A DNA stretch of 64,000 nt from Paragemmobacter straminiformis. Lineage in GTDB: Bacteria; Pseudomonadota; Alphaproteobacteria; Rhodobacterales; Rhodobacteraceae. Below, piece after piece: positions 10,135 to 18,717 of the stretch. The stretch spans positions 62,001 through 126,000 of the forward strand of contig NZ_JACLQD010000003.1 in the NCBI RefSeq assembly GCF_014243445.1. Reading direction: 5' to 3'. The first letter of the stretch is position 1. Every line of letters begins with the position of its first letter. A model generated the notes under the pieces. The model was not told the origin of the DNA and did not search any database. It worked only from the letters and a program-made list of their open reading frames with translations. The position numbers were made by a program, and so were the translations under genes.

Positions 10135-10164
10135 GGAGGGCCCCGCACCCCTACGGGACCCTCC
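10135..10164 (+). terminator. Possible terminator after the EVE gene
   Basis: GGAGGGCCCC (10135-10144) pairs with GGGACCCTCC (10155-10164) with one mismatch, forming a strong stem directly after the EVE stop. There is no T-tract. The remaining bases up to 10308 show no gene. Confidence 0.4.
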
Positions 10165-10308
10165 ATCCACCCCACGCGCTCCCCATAGCACCACGCGTGA
10201 CTGTAAATCGGGTCCCGGGCATCCTGCCCTGTTCGTGAAATCTGCCGCAATGCGGGCGATTCCGCAAAGCGGAACTGCCCGGCATTTTAGGCGAATTGGC
10301 GGGAAGGA

Positions 10309-10650
10309 TCAGGCGTAGACGGCCTCTTTGCCGAAATGCTTGACCAGCATGTAATAGATCACGGCGCGGTATTTGTTCCGCTCGGATTTGCCGTAGGTGT
10401 CGATCACGGCGGCAATGGCTTCGGCAAGTTTGGGGCTGTCGGGCAGACCCAGTTTCTTGATGAGGAAGTTCTTTTTCAGGGTTTCAAGCTCGGACGGGTC
10501 CGATGCGGCGACGGTTTCGCTGTCGGCGCTGTAGATCGCGGGGCCGCAACCTATGGTGACCTTTTCCAGAAGGGCGAGGTCGGGGTTGATCTTGCATTTC
10601 GTTTTCAGGTCTTCGGCGTATTTGGCGACGAGTTCGGTGCGTTTGCTCAT
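10309..10650 (-). CDS. DUF2853 family protein (113 aa)
   Basis: A small, probably all-helical cytosolic protein starting MSKRTELVAKYAEDLKTK, which I recognise as the DUF2853 family common in alphaproteobacteria and Bacteroidetes. Function is unknown. The ATG at 10650 follows a GGGA ribosome binding site and is preferred to an upstream extension rich in Cys and Ser that has no conservation signal. The protein is rich in Lys and Glu, and its codon use is like that of neighbouring genes. It stands alone between the EVE gene, which ends facing it, and ahcY upstream on the same strand. Confidence 0.82.
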   Translation of the reverse strand: MSKRTELVAKYAEDLKTKCKINPDLALLEKVTIGCGPAIYSADSETVAASDPSELETLKKNFLIKKLGLPDSPKLAEAIAAVIDTYGKSERNKYRAVIYYMLVKHFGKEAVYA

Positions 10651-10747
10651 GACGAAGCGTCCCTGTTGACTGCGGCTACACCCGCAGAGCGAATGGTAAA
10701 CGCAACCTGAAACGGAACAAGCGGGAAGTGCGCTGCGGGTTTCATGC

Positions 10748-10780
10748 AAAAAGGCCCGGGGCGCGTGCGCCCGGGCCTTT
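10748..10780 (-). terminator. Rho-independent terminator of ahcY
   Basis: Arms AAAGGCCCGGG and CCCGGGCCTTT flank GCGCGTGCG; on the minus strand the stem is followed by TTTTT. It lies 20 bases after the ahcY stop codon and is a textbook intrinsic terminator. Confidence 0.9.
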
Positions 10781-10799
10781 CGCCAGCCTTGCGGCAGGA

Positions 10800-12188
10800 T
10801 CAGTAGCGGTAATGTTCCGACTTGAACGGGCCTTCGGGTTTGACGCCGATATAGGCGGCCTGTTCGGCGCGCAGTTCGGTAAGTTTGACGCCGATCTTCT
10901 TGAGGTGCAGACGCGCGACCTTTTCATCGAGGTGCTTGGGCAGGATGTAGACGCCGGGGGCGTAATCCTGACCTTTGGTCCAAAGCTCGATCTGGGCCAG
11001 CACCTGATTGGTGAAAGAGGCCGACATCACGAAGGACGGGTGACCCGTGGCGTTGCCGAGGTTGAGCAGACGACCTTCGGAGAGAAGGATGATGCGGTTG
11101 CCCGAGGGCATCTCGATCATGTCCACCTGTTCCTTGATGTTCGTCCACTTGTGGTTGCGCAGGGCGGCGACCTGGATTTCGTTGTCGAAGTGGCCGATGT
11201 TGCCGACGATCGCCATATCCTTCATCTCGCGGATATGTTCGATGCGGATGACGTCGCGGTTGCCGGTGGTGGTGATGAAGATGTCGGCGGTTTTCACCTC
11301 GTCTTCCAGCAGGGTCACTTCGAAGCCGTCCATCGCGGCTTGCAGCGCGCAGATCGGGTCAACCTCGGTCACCTTCACGCGGGCGCCTGCGCCGCGCAGC
11401 GAGGCGGCGGAGCCTTTGCCCACATCGCCGTAACCGCAGACCACGGCGACCTTGCCGGCCATCATGGTGTCGGTGGCGCGGCGGATGCCGTCGACCAGCG
11501 ATTCCTTGCAGCCGTATTTGTTGTCGAACTTCGATTTCGTGACCGAGTCGTTCACGTTGATCGTCGGGAAGGGCAGTTGGCCGTTCTTGTGCAGTTCGTA
11601 CAGGCGGTGGACGCCCGTGGTGGTTTCTTCCGAGACGCCCTTGATCGCGGCCTTGGTCTTGGTGAAGAAACCGGGGGTTTCCTTCATGCGCTTGAGGATC
11701 TGCTTCTTGATCACCTCTTCCTCTTCCGAGGCGGGGACGGGAATGATCTCTTCACCCGCTTCGGCGCGGGCGCCGAGGAGGACGTAAAGCGTGGCGTCGC
11801 CGCCGTCGTCGAGGATCATGTTCGCGCCCTCGGGGAACATGAAGGATTTGTCGAGGTAATCCCAATGCTCGGTCAGGGTTTGGCCTTTGACGGCAAAGAC
11901 CGGAATGCCCGCGGCGGCGATGGCGGCGGCGGCGTGGTCCTGGGTCGAGAAGATGTTGCACGATGCCCAGCGCACATCGGCGCCAAGGAATTTCAGCGTT
12001 TCGATCAGGACGGCGGTCTGGATCGTCATGTGCAGCGAACCGACGATGCGGGCGCCTTTCAGCGGCTGGGACGCGCCGAACTCTTCACGGCAAGCCATCA
12101 GACCGGGCATCTCGGTTTCGGCGATGACCAGTTCCTTGCGGCCGAACTCGGCCAGTGCGATGTCCTTGACTATGTAATCGGTCGGCAT
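10800..12188 (-). CDS. ahcY: Adenosylhomocysteinase AhcY (462 aa)
   Basis: Hydrolyses S-adenosylhomocysteine to adenosine and homocysteine, regenerating the methyl cycle. The protein begins [17 protein letters not shown], and shows the NAD-binding [10 protein letters not shown] motif and the C-terminal KSEHYRY typical of the family; length is standard. The ATG at 12188 follows GGAGAGG. In Rhodobacter capsulatus the same gene lies beside hvrA and is light/redox regulated through the LysR protein HvrB. No hvrB is visible here. A promoter with a palindromic spacer lies upstream and an intrinsic terminator downstream, so it is monocistronic. Confidence 0.97.
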   Translation of the reverse strand: MPTDYIVKDIALAEFGRKELVIAETEMPGLMACREEFGASQPLKGARIVGSLHMTIQTAVLIETLKFLGADVRWASCNIFSTQDHAAAAIAAAGIPVFAVKGQTLTEHWDYLDKSFMFPEGANMILDDGGDATLYVLLGARAEAGEEIIPVPASEEEEVIKKQILKRMKETPGFFTKTKAAIKGVSEETTTGVHRLYELHKNGQLPFPTINVNDSVTKSKFDNKYGCKESLVDGIRRATDTMMAGKVAVVCGYGDVGKGSAASLRGAGARVKVTEVDPICALQAAMDGFEVTLLEDEVKTADIFITTTGNRDVIRIEHIREMKDMAIVGNIGHFDNEIQVAALRNHKWTNIKEQVDMIEMPSGNRIILLSEGRLLNLGNATGHPSFVMSASFTNQVLAQIELWTKGQDYAPGVYILPKHLDEKVARLHLKKIGVKLTELRAEQAAYIGVKPEGPFKSEHYRY

Positions 12189-12221
12189 GTGCCTCTCCTT
12201 GAACCCTTGATTTTGCAGGGG

Positions 12222-12250
12222 CAGATAGCACGGACCGTGCCACTCGACAA
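12222..12250 (-). promoter_or_regulatory. Predicted ahcY promoter with a 13-bp operator-like dyad in the spacer
   Basis: On the minus strand TTGTCG (12250-12245), a 17-base spacer and TATCTG (12227-12222) form a sigma70-like promoter about 34 bases before the ahcY start codon. The spacer holds the perfect palindrome GCACGGACCGTGC (12228-12240). A repressor or activator bound there would block or reshape the promoter. Assignment is by pattern only. Confidence 0.5.
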
Positions 12251-12296
12251 TCCGACGCGGGCTTGGGTAGGGTTTGGCATCGACAGGGAGACGGGA

Positions 12297-12893
12297 ATGC
12301 GACAGCCGCGCGCGTGGCAAAGGATGCTTTCGGGGCGCAGGCTTGACCTGCTGGACCCGACTCCGGTCGATATCGAGGTGGAGGATATCGCGCACGGGCT
12401 GGCCTTTGTCGCGCGGTGGAACGGGCAGACGCGGGGGGATTGGCCCTATTCCGTGGCCGAGCATTCCCTGCTGGTCGAGGCGATCTTTGCGCGGGCCAAT
12501 CCGGGGGTGGGCGCGCGCTGGCAACTGGCGGCCCTGCTGCATGACGCGCCGGAATATGTGATCGGCGATATGATCAGCCCCGTAAAGGCCGCCATCGGGC
12601 CGGACTACGGCGTGCTGGACGAACGCCTGACGGCGGCGGTGCATCTGCGCTTTGGCCTGCCCAGCGCGCTACCCGTTCCGATCAAGAAGGCGATCAAGGC
12701 GGCGGACAAGGTTTCGGCCTGGCTCGAGGCGGTGCAGATTGCCGGTTTCGCCGTGGCCGAGGCGGACCAGCTGTTCGGCAAGCCCGATGCATTGGTGGTG
12801 CGCGGGCTGGAAATAAGATTAAGGCCGCCGGCAGAGGTGCGGGCGGCCTTTGTTTTGCGGCACGGTGAATTACTGGCGGCCTGCGCGGCTTAA
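12297..12893 (+). CDS. HD-domain phosphohydrolase, YfbR-like (198 aa)
   Basis: A metal-dependent HD-domain hydrolase resembling the 5'-nucleotidase YfbR. Key features are [13 protein letters not shown] (first His), [12 protein letters not shown] (His-Asp pair plus a Glu in the helix) and a later Asp in [12 protein letters not shown]. Substrates in the family are 2'-deoxynucleoside monophosphates, but specificity here is not provable. The ATG at 12297 follows AGGGAGA at good spacing; the frame is open far upstream antisense to ahcY, which is ignored. It is divergent from ahcY and ends 3 bases into the hvrA stop on the other strand. Confidence 0.87.
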   Translation: MRQPRAWQRMLSGRRLDLLDPTPVDIEVEDIAHGLAFVARWNGQTRGDWPYSVAEHSLLVEAIFARANPGVGARWQLAALLHDAPEYVIGDMISPVKAAIGPDYGVLDERLTAAVHLRFGLPSALPVPIKKAIKAADKVSAWLEAVQIAGFAVAEADQLFGKPDALVVRGLEIRLRPPAEVRAAFVLRHGELLAACAA

Positions 12894-13207
12894 AGCGCCA
12901 TATCTTCCGGACGTTTACCCGATTTCAGTGCGGCATCGAACCAGCGCGGTTTGCGCCCGCGACCCGACCATGTTTCGGCGGTATTGGCGGGATTGGCATA
13001 TTTTGCGGTGGCGGGCGCACGCTTGCGGGGAACCGAGTTTCCGGTCAATTCGGCAAGGGAAAAGCCCATTTGGCGGGCCTTTTCTTCCAGTTCGGCCAAA
13101 GCCAGTTTCTTTTTGCGATCCTCGAACGAGGCAATGGCGCGCGCCACTTGCGATTGCAGGTCCTTGAGTTCCTTCAAGGACATTTCATTGAGATTAATGT
13201 CAGCCAT
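12890..13207 (-). CDS. hvrA: H-NS-like trans-acting regulator HvrA (105 aa)
   Basis: A small H-NS-family nucleoid protein: an N-terminal helical dimerisation region rich in Lys and Glu (about 1-45) and a C-terminal DNA-binding loop TWSGRGRKPRWF (residues about 79-90). In Rhodobacter capsulatus HvrA modulates photosynthesis and nitrogen-fixation genes and lies downstream of regA, exactly as here, which supports the specific name over a generic H-NS protein. The ATG at 13207 has GGGGAAG upstream. An AT-rich stretch of 70 bases separates it from regA and could carry its own promoter. Confidence 0.88.
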   Translation of the reverse strand: MADINLNEMSLKELKDLQSQVARAIASFEDRKKKLALAELEEKARQMGFSLAELTGNSVPRKRAPATAKYANPANTAETWSGRGRKPRWFDAALKSGKRPEDMAL

Positions 13208-13277
13208 GATCTACTTCCCCAAATGATCAATTAGGGGCGTTTTAAGCGCGGAATCAAATTATGGCAAACGAATTGAT

Positions 13278-13832
13278 TTAGCGGGGGCTGCGCTTTGCCA
13301 GAATGCGCTGAAGCGTGCGGCGGTGCATGGAAAGGCGGCGCGCGGTTTCCGATACGTTGCGGTCGCACATTTCATAGACGCGCTGGATATGTTCCCAACG
13401 CACGCGATCGGCGGACATGGGGTTTTCCGGCGGGGCGGGAAGGGATTCTGCCTTGGACAGCAGGGCGTTGGTGATGTCGTTGGCATCGGCGGGTTTCGAC
13501 AGGTAGTCGGTCGCGCCGATCTTGACGGCAGCAACGGCGGTGGCGATCGCGCCATATCCGGTCAGCACCACGATGCGGCAATCGGGGCGGCGTTCGCGCA
13601 AAACCTCGACCACGTCGAGGCCATTGCCATCTTCGAGACGCAGGTCGACCACGGCATAGGCGGGCGGGCGGGCTAGGGCGATGGCGCGGCCTGCGGCAAC
13701 GCTTTCGGCGGTTTCGGGAATGAAACCGCGCTTTTCCATCGCCTTGGCAAGCCGTTTTACAAAGGGTTCGTCGTCATCGACCAAAAGCAGGCTGCGGTCC
13801 GGCCCCAATTCGGCAAGCAGATCATCGGCCAT
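13278..13832 (-). CDS. regA: Redox response regulator RegA/PrrA (184 aa)
   Basis: Global redox regulator of photosynthesis, carbon and nitrogen fixation and respiration. The receiver domain (about 14-130) contains the acidic pocket VDDDE, the phospho-acceptor D63 in VVDLRLEDGNG and the K in YLSKPAD. A short proline linker precedes a Fis-type helix-turn-helix (NVSETARRLSMHRRTLQRIL, about 158-177). Length and HTH are as in Rhodobacter RegA/PrrA. It lies between senC and hvrA on the minus strand, divergent from its kinase gene regB. Autoregulation is known in the family. Confidence 0.97.
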   Translation of the reverse strand: MADDLLAELGPDRSLLLVDDDEPFVKRLAKAMEKRGFIPETAESVAAGRAIALARPPAYAVVDLRLEDGNGLDVVEVLRERRPDCRIVVLTGYGAIATAVAAVKIGATDYLSKPADANDITNALLSKAESLPAPPENPMSADRVRWEHIQRVYEMCDRNVSETARRLSMHRRTLQRILAKRSPR

Positions 13833-13892
13833 GTCTTTTCCCCTTCAGGCAATGCGGAAAAAGACTAGGCGCTTCTCCGGTTGCGGTCAATT

Positions 13893-14507
13893 TCACTTGG
13901 ACAGGTAGCAGGCGGTGCGTTCGGCAATCTGGTCGGCGGTATCATCGCGGCGAAAGAAATCGACAAAACCGACCTTGGGCAGAACGAGATAGGTAAAGGT
14001 CGAATGGTCCATCAGGTAATATTGCGGGTCATCGCCTTCCTGTTTCTTGAAATAGGTGCGGTATGCTTTGGACGCCTGCTGCACCTGTTCGGCTGAACCG
14101 GTCAACGCGATCATCCGGTCATCTATGTTGGAGGTGAACTCCTTCAAGGCCTCGGGGGTGTCGCGTTCAGGGTCGATGGAAATGAAAACCGGCTGAACAT
14201 CGAACCCCTGCTCGGTCAGGATATCGACCGCTTCGGCATTGCGGGCGGTGTCGAGGGGGCAGACATCGGGGCAGAAGGTATAGCCGAAATAGATCAGGCT
14301 GGGTTTGGTAAGGACCTCGGCGCTGGTGACGGTTTTGCCGTCCTGATTGACCAAGGTAAAATCGCCGCCGATGTCGCCGCCACCCACCGAGCTGGTGCGG
14401 CAATCGGCATAGGGGTCATCGGAGGCCGCATAGCGGGTGTAGGCATAGGTTCCGCCCAGACCGGCAACGACGACGGCCACCGCTAGTCCCGCCAAATACC
14501 TGTCCAT
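13893..14507 (-). CDS. senC: SCO1/SenC copper-binding protein SenC/PrrC (204 aa)
   Basis: A membrane-anchored thioredoxin-fold copper chaperone that supplies Cu to cytochrome c oxidase and links oxidase activity to RegB/RegA. A single N-terminal helix (about 4-25) is followed by the Cu-binding FCPDVCPLDTARN motif (CxxxC) and the distal His in LMDHSTFTYL. The ATG at 14507 follows a GGGGGCGACGGA region; the open frame continues far upstream opposite regB and is not coding there. It is the first gene of the senC-regA-hvrA set. Confidence 0.95.
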   Translation of the reverse strand: MDRYLAGLAVAVVVAGLGGTYAYTRYAASDDPYADCRTSSVGGGDIGGDFTLVNQDGKTVTSAEVLTKPSLIYFGYTFCPDVCPLDTARNAEAVDILTEQGFDVQPVFISIDPERDTPEALKEFTSNIDDRMIALTGSAEQVQQASKAYRTYFKKQEGDDPQYYLMDHSTFTYLVLPKVGFVDFFRRDDTADQIAERTACYLSK

Positions 14508-14597
14508 TCCGTCGCCCCCGCTGCTTTCCGCGTTGCATTGATCCGTTATAGGCTGCGGCTTAACAATGCGAAACTTCGTCATGCAAGGCCTTGTCCC

Positions 14598-15986
14598 ATG
14601 TCCAGCACCGGTTTCGGCCTTTTGTCGCAGACGACGCGCAGCGACTGGGTGCGGTTGCGGACGCTTATATTGTTGCGCTGGCTTGCCATCGGCGGACAGT
14701 TGGCGGCGATCACCGTGGCGGATCAATTCTACGGGATCGTGCTGCCGCTGGGGCTTTGCTACATGGCGGTCGGTGCGTCGGTCATTGCCAACCTGATCTC
14801 GATTTTCGTCTATCCGGAAAACAAGCGGCTGAGCGAACTCGAGGCGATGCTGACGCTGCTGTTCGATTTGTCGCAGCTTTCCTTTCTGCTTTACCTGACG
14901 GGCGGGCTGACCAACCCCTTTGCGTTGCTGATCCTTGCCCCCGTGACGATTTCGGCCTCGGCGCTGGAATTGCGGACGACGCTGGTGCTGGGGGCGCTTG
15001 CGATCCTGTTCACCACGATCATCACGCTGGTCAACGTGCCGCTGCGGCTGGCGAATGGCGTGGCGCTGCGGGTGCCTGTGGTGTTCGAATTCGGCTTCTG
15101 GCTGGCGATCGTGATCGGGATCGTCTTTCTGGGTGTCTATTCGCGGCGGGTGTCGACCGAGATCAGGTCGATGTCGGACGCGCTTTTGGCAACGCAGATG
15201 GCGCTCGCCCGCGAGCAGAAGCTGACCGATCTTGGCGGGGTGGTGGCGGCGGCGGCGCATGAGCTGGGCACGCCGCTTGCGACCATCAAGCTGGTGAGCG
15301 CCGAGATGATGGAAGAGCTGGCCGACAATCCGCAGATGTTCGAGGATGCCAAGCTGATCCGCGATCAGGCCGACCGCTGCCGCGACATTCTGCGCGGGAT
15401 GGGGCGGGCGGGGAAAGACGACCTGCATCTGAGGAATGCCCCGCTGGAATCGGTGCTGCGCGAGGCGGCGGAACCGCATCTCGGGCGGGGAAAGACGCTG
15501 CACTTCACCGTCTATCCCGGTCCGGGCGGATCTGAGCGGCAACCTGTCATTCTGCGACGACCCGAGGTTATTCACGGGTTGCGGAACCTGATCCAGAACG
15601 CCGTGGATTTCGCGGCGGGCAATGTCTGGGTTGACGGGGAATGGACCGAAAGGCTGGTGACCGTGCGGATCGTCGATGACGGGGCGGGCTATCCGGCGCA
15701 GGTGATCGGGCGGATCGGTGACCCCTTTGTGCGGTCGCGGCGGTCGGCGCAGGACCTTGAGAAACGGCCGGAATACGAGGGGATGGGTCTGGGCCTGTTC
15801 ATCGCCAAGACGCTTTTGGAGCGGACAGGGGCGGAGCTTTCCTTTGCCAACGCCTCGGACCCTTTCCTGCAACCGGACGAACGGCCCGAACGCTGCGGCG
15901 CCATCGTCGAACTGGTCTGGCAGGCGGCCGAGATCATCGCGCCCGAGGGGGGTGTGACGGGCAGCAACCGGCCCATCGAGATCTGA
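14598..15986 (+). CDS. regB: Redox sensor histidine kinase RegB/PrrB (462 aa)
   Basis: Membrane sensor kinase for RegA. Six helices fill the first 180 residues and include the ubiquinone-binding GGLTNPF loop at 102-108. The H-box is AAAHELGTPLATIKLV with H221, and the redox-active cysteine lies in DRCRDIL (C261). The ATP-binding domain follows, with NLIQNAVDFA, VDDGAGYP and GMGLGLFIAKTLLER. The ATG at 14598 gives the RegB-typical N-terminus; a start 60 bases upstream is less likely. It is divergent from senC, so one 90-base interval controls both. Confidence 0.97.
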   Translation: MSSTGFGLLSQTTRSDWVRLRTLILLRWLAIGGQLAAITVADQFYGIVLPLGLCYMAVGASVIANLISIFVYPENKRLSELEAMLTLLFDLSQLSFLLYLTGGLTNPFALLILAPVTISASALELRTTLVLGALAILFTTIITLVNVPLRLANGVALRVPVVFEFGFWLAIVIGIVFLGVYSRRVSTEIRSMSDALLATQMALAREQKLTDLGGVVAAAAHELGTPLATIKLVSAEMMEELADNPQMFEDAKLIRDQADRCRDILRGMGRAGKDDLHLRNAPLESVLREAAEPHLGRGKTLHFTVYPGPGGSERQPVILRRPEVIHGLRNLIQNAVDFAAGNVWVDGEWTERLVTVRIVDDGAGYPAQVIGRIGDPFVRSRRSAQDLEKRPEYEGMGLGLFIAKTLLERTGAELSFANASDPFLQPDERPERCGAIVELVWQAAEIIAPEGGVTGSNRPIEI

Positions 15987-16035
15987 GCGGAAAATAATGT
16001 TCGATTTCGTATGAAAATGGCCGCTTCGCCGTTTT

Positions 16036-16050
16036 AGGTTAATTAAACCT
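16036..16050. promoter_or_regulatory. AT-rich dyad upstream of the PAS-domain gene
   Basis: AGGTT and AACCT arms flank AATTA (16036-16050) in a locally AT-rich stretch between regB and the PAS gene. It could be an operator or part of a promoter. The TTAA-containing core recalls alphaproteobacterial cell-cycle boxes, but the spacing does not match the CtrA consensus, so no factor is assigned. Confidence 0.3.
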
Positions 16051-16099
16051 TTACGATTTCTCCCCGAGGTTGAGCCCGTGGTCTTCGGGATGGAATGTG

Positions 16100-17233
16100 A
16101 TGGATGTCTGGTTTCTTGTGCAATCCGGCGCTGCGCTGGCGGTTGGCTTTGCCCTGATCGCGCTGGTTCTGGCGGGGCGACACGGGGCAAAGCACGGGGC
16201 GGCGGGGGGCGGGCTTGATCCGGATGCCTTGGCGATTCCGGTCTGGTCGGTCGATGTGACGGGGTTGGTGACGGCGCGGAATGCGGCCTGCCGGACGCTG
16301 GGCGAAGCGCTGCCCGCCGCTGCGGGACGGGTCGAGATCGCGTCGCATTGGTACGAGGTGATGGCCCAGCAATCCGGCGGGGGGCGGATGTTTGCCGCCG
16401 TGCCGATGGATGCGGCGGTGCGGGCGGAATCCGCGCTGCGCGACTTTCGCAACACGATGGGGGATACGTTCGCCCAATTGGCGCTTGGGCTTGGCCTGTT
16501 CGATGCGGCGGGGCGGTTGCAGATGTTCAATCCGGCTTTCGGTGAATTGGCGGGGGTGCCGGTCGATTTTCTGTTGCGGCGCCCGCATCTGGGCGCGCTG
16601 CTCGACGCGCTGCGCGACCGTGGCATGTTGCCCGAGCCGAAGGATTGGCGCGGATGGCGGCAGATGATGCTGGAATTGCCGTCGGGCAGCACGACCTATG
16701 AGGAGGTTTGGGGACTGGCCGGGGGCGTGACCTATCGGGCGACGTTGCGACCACAGGCCAAGGGAGCCTTTGCGCTGCTGCTTGAGGACATATCGACCGA
16801 GATGTCGCGGTCGCAACGCTATCGGGCCGATATGGAGCTTTCACAAGCGGTGATCGACACGCTGGACGAGGCGATTGCCGTCTTTGCCGGCACGGGGCAG
16901 CTGGTGCTGAGCAATGCCGCCTATGCCGAATTGTGGGGCCATGACCCCGGCGCGATGATCGGCGAGGGGAGCATAAGGCGGATCGCGGCGCATTGGCGCG
17001 AGGTTTCGGCCCCGACGCCGCTGTGGTCCGAGATCGAGGAGTTCATCGGCACGACCGGCCTGCGGGATGGCTGGCGGGCCGAGGCGCGGTTGCGTGACGG
17101 GCGGCTGATCGCCTGCCGCATCGCGCCGATCCGCGAGGGGGCGACTTTGGCGGCCTTTCGCCCCGTGTTGCCCGATGGCGCGCTGCCCGAGCGGGCGGCG
17201 GTGCTGCGGTATCAGGACATCCGCGCTGGCTGA
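16100..17233 (+). CDS. PAS-domain membrane protein without a kinase domain, DivL-like by position (377 aa)
   Basis: One N-terminal helix (about 5-25) anchors a cytoplasmic protein with up to three PAS-like repeats: around IPVWSVDVTGLV (about 46), LALGLGLFDAAGRLQMFN (about 125) and AVIDTLDEAIAVFAG (about 247, then NAAYAELWGHD). No HisKA H-box or ATPase domain follows; the gene stops normally, with tsaE 39 bases on. In other alphaproteobacteria this locus beside tsaE carries a DivL-type PAS kinase controlling CtrA (my recollection), so a reduced DivL homologue is a reasonable inference. ATG 16100 is chosen over TTG 16070 because it directly precedes the helix. Confidence 0.7.
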   Translation: MDVWFLVQSGAALAVGFALIALVLAGRHGAKHGAAGGGLDPDALAIPVWSVDVTGLVTARNAACRTLGEALPAAAGRVEIASHWYEVMAQQSGGGRMFAAVPMDAAVRAESALRDFRNTMGDTFAQLALGLGLFDAAGRLQMFNPAFGELAGVPVDFLLRRPHLGALLDALRDRGMLPEPKDWRGWRQMMLELPSGSTTYEEVWGLAGGVTYRATLRPQAKGAFALLLEDISTEMSRSQRYRADMELSQAVIDTLDEAIAVFAGTGQLVLSNAAYAELWGHDPGAMIGEGSIRRIAAHWREVSAPTPLWSEIEEFIGTTGLRDGWRAEARLRDGRLIACRIAPIREGATLAAFRPVLPDGALPERAAVLRYQDIRAG

Positions 17234-17272
17234 CGTCTTGCGGACAGGGCGGGGCGCGGTAAGACTGCGGGG

Positions 17273-17725
17273 ATGATCCTGACGATTGCCCTGCCTGACG
17301 AGGAAGCCACCGCCCGCCTGGGCGTCTGGCTTGCCGGACATTTGCAGGGGGGCGAGACGCTGCTGCTGGAAGGGCCGATCGGGGCGGGAAAATCGCATCT
17401 GGCGCGGGCGCTGATACGGGCGCGGCTGGGGCGGTGGGAGGATGTGCCCTCGCCCACGTTCACGCTGGTGCAGGTGTATCAGGCCGATGTCGAGATCTGG
17501 CATGCCGACCTGTATCGGCTGACGCATCCGGACGAGGTGTTGGAACTGGGGCTGGAAGATGCCTTTGGCCATGCGATCTGTCTTGTGGAATGGCCTGACC
17601 GGCTGGGATCGGCCCTGCCGGAACAGGCGGTGCGCATTGCCTTGCGGGCCGAGGGCGAGGGGCGTTTGGCGCTGGTCACGGGCGATGCGCCGTGGATGGC
17701 CGATCTGGCGCAGGAGTTTGCCTGA
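17273..17725 (+). CDS. tsaE: tRNA threonylcarbamoyladenosine biosynthesis ATPase TsaE (150 aa)
   Basis: A P-loop ATPase that resets the TsaB-TsaD complex in t6A synthesis. The Walker A motif GPIGAGKSH is at 34-42, followed by the family segments SPTFTLVQVY and HADLYRL, and the WPDRLG element. Length is standard. Its stop overlaps the start of amgK (TGATG). tsaD is encoded at 7.4-8.5 kb on the same strand. Confidence 0.95.
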   Translation: MILTIALPDEEATARLGVWLAGHLQGGETLLLEGPIGAGKSHLARALIRARLGRWEDVPSPTFTLVQVYQADVEIWHADLYRLTHPDEVLELGLEDAFGHAICLVEWPDRLGSALPEQAVRIALRAEGEGRLALVTGDAPWMADLAQEFA

Positions 17726-18717
17726 TGGACCGCAGGGCGCTTTCCGAGGCTTTCGTGGCAAAGGCCGGTTGGGGCGATGCCGGGCGGCGGTTTCTGGCGG
17801 GCGATGCCTCGGACCGGAGCTATGACCGTTTGGTGCGGGGCGGCGCTTCGGCGGTGCTGATGGATGCGCCGCCGGGCAAGGGGGACGATCCGGCGGTCTT
17901 TGCGGCGATGGCCGCGCATCTGGCAGGCTTGGGGCTATCGCCTCCGCGCGTGCTGGCTGCGGATTACGAAAACGGGTTCCTGCTGCTGGAAGATCTGGGC
18001 GACGGGCTTTATGCGCGGCTTTTGCAGCGCGAGCCGGAGCGGGAGGCAGAGCTTTACGCGGCGGCGGTGGATGTGCTGGTGGCGGTGCAGGCGGCGCCCG
18101 CGCCGAAGGGCTTGCCGGATCTGGCGGCCGGAGACTGGGCCACGGCGGCCGAATTCGCCTTTGGCTGGTACAAGCGGGCGGTCACGGGGGACGGGTCGGG
18201 CGACCTGTCGGTTCTGGCGCGGCTGATGCGCGAGCATGCAGACGGACCGCGTGTGTTGATCCTGCGCGATTACCACGCGGAGAACCTGCTGTGGTTGCCC
18301 GATCGGCAGGGCGTGGCGCGGGTGGGGTTGCTGGATTTCCAGCTCGGCCAGATGGGGCAGGCGGGCTATGATCTTGTATCGCTGTTGCAGGACGCGCGGC
18401 GGGATGTGTCAGAGGCGACCGAGGCCGCGATGATCGCGCGGTTCGTGGCAGCGACGGGGGCGCGCGGGTTCGATGCGGCCTATGCCGTGCTTGGGGCACA
18501 ACGGGCGCTGCGGATATTGGGCATCTTTGCGCGGCTGTGTCTGGTCGCCGGAAAAGCCGGATATGTCGATCTGATCCCGCGGGTCTGGGGGCAGTTGCAC
18601 CGCAATCTGGCGCATCCGGCGCTAGCGCCGTTGCGGGCTAGCTGCGCGCTGTTGCCAGAGCCGACGCCAAGGAATTTGCAAAGGATACGCGCGCAATGCG
18701 GCACGATTTCCCCCTGA
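17725..18717 (+). CDS. amgK: Aminoglycoside-phosphotransferase-fold sugar kinase AmgK-like (330 aa)
   Basis: Protein-kinase-like sugar kinase. The catalytic loop LRDYHAENLLWL and the metal-binding LLDFQLGQ lie in the order of the APH family. Because a MurU-type nucleotidyltransferase follows directly with a 22-base overlap, I infer the AmgK role: ATP-dependent anomeric phosphorylation of MurNAc/GlcNAc in the recycling route that bypasses de novo UDP-MurNAc synthesis (established in Pseudomonas and Caulobacter). The start ATG overlaps the TsaE stop, giving MDRRALSEAFVAKAGWG. Confidence 0.85.
   Translation: MDRRALSEAFVAKAGWGDAGRRFLAGDASDRSYDRLVRGGASAVLMDAPPGKGDDPAVFAAMAAHLAGLGLSPPRVLAADYENGFLLLEDLGDGLYARLLQREPEREAELYAAAVDVLVAVQAAPAPKGLPDLAAGDWATAAEFAFGWYKRAVTGDGSGDLSVLARLMREHADGPRVLILRDYHAENLLWLPDRQGVARVGLLDFQLGQMGQAGYDLVSLLQDARRDVSEATEAAMIARFVAATGARGFDAAYAVLGAQRALRILGIFARLCLVAGKAGYVDLIPRVWGQLHRNLAHPALAPLRASCALLPEPTPRNLQRIRAQCGTISP

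Noticed and set aside
10728-12296. Upstream extension of the HD hydrolase frame across ahcY
   Set aside because: It is antisense to ahcY; the ribosome binding site and conserved start lie at 12297.
12189-12296. SAH or SAM riboswitch upstream of ahcY
   Set aside because: The leader after the predicted promoter is too short and shows no recognised aptamer core; a palindromic operator explains the structure better.
14508-16190. Long upstream extension of senC opposite regB
   Set aside because: The SenC N-terminal helix starts at 14507; the rest mirrors regB.
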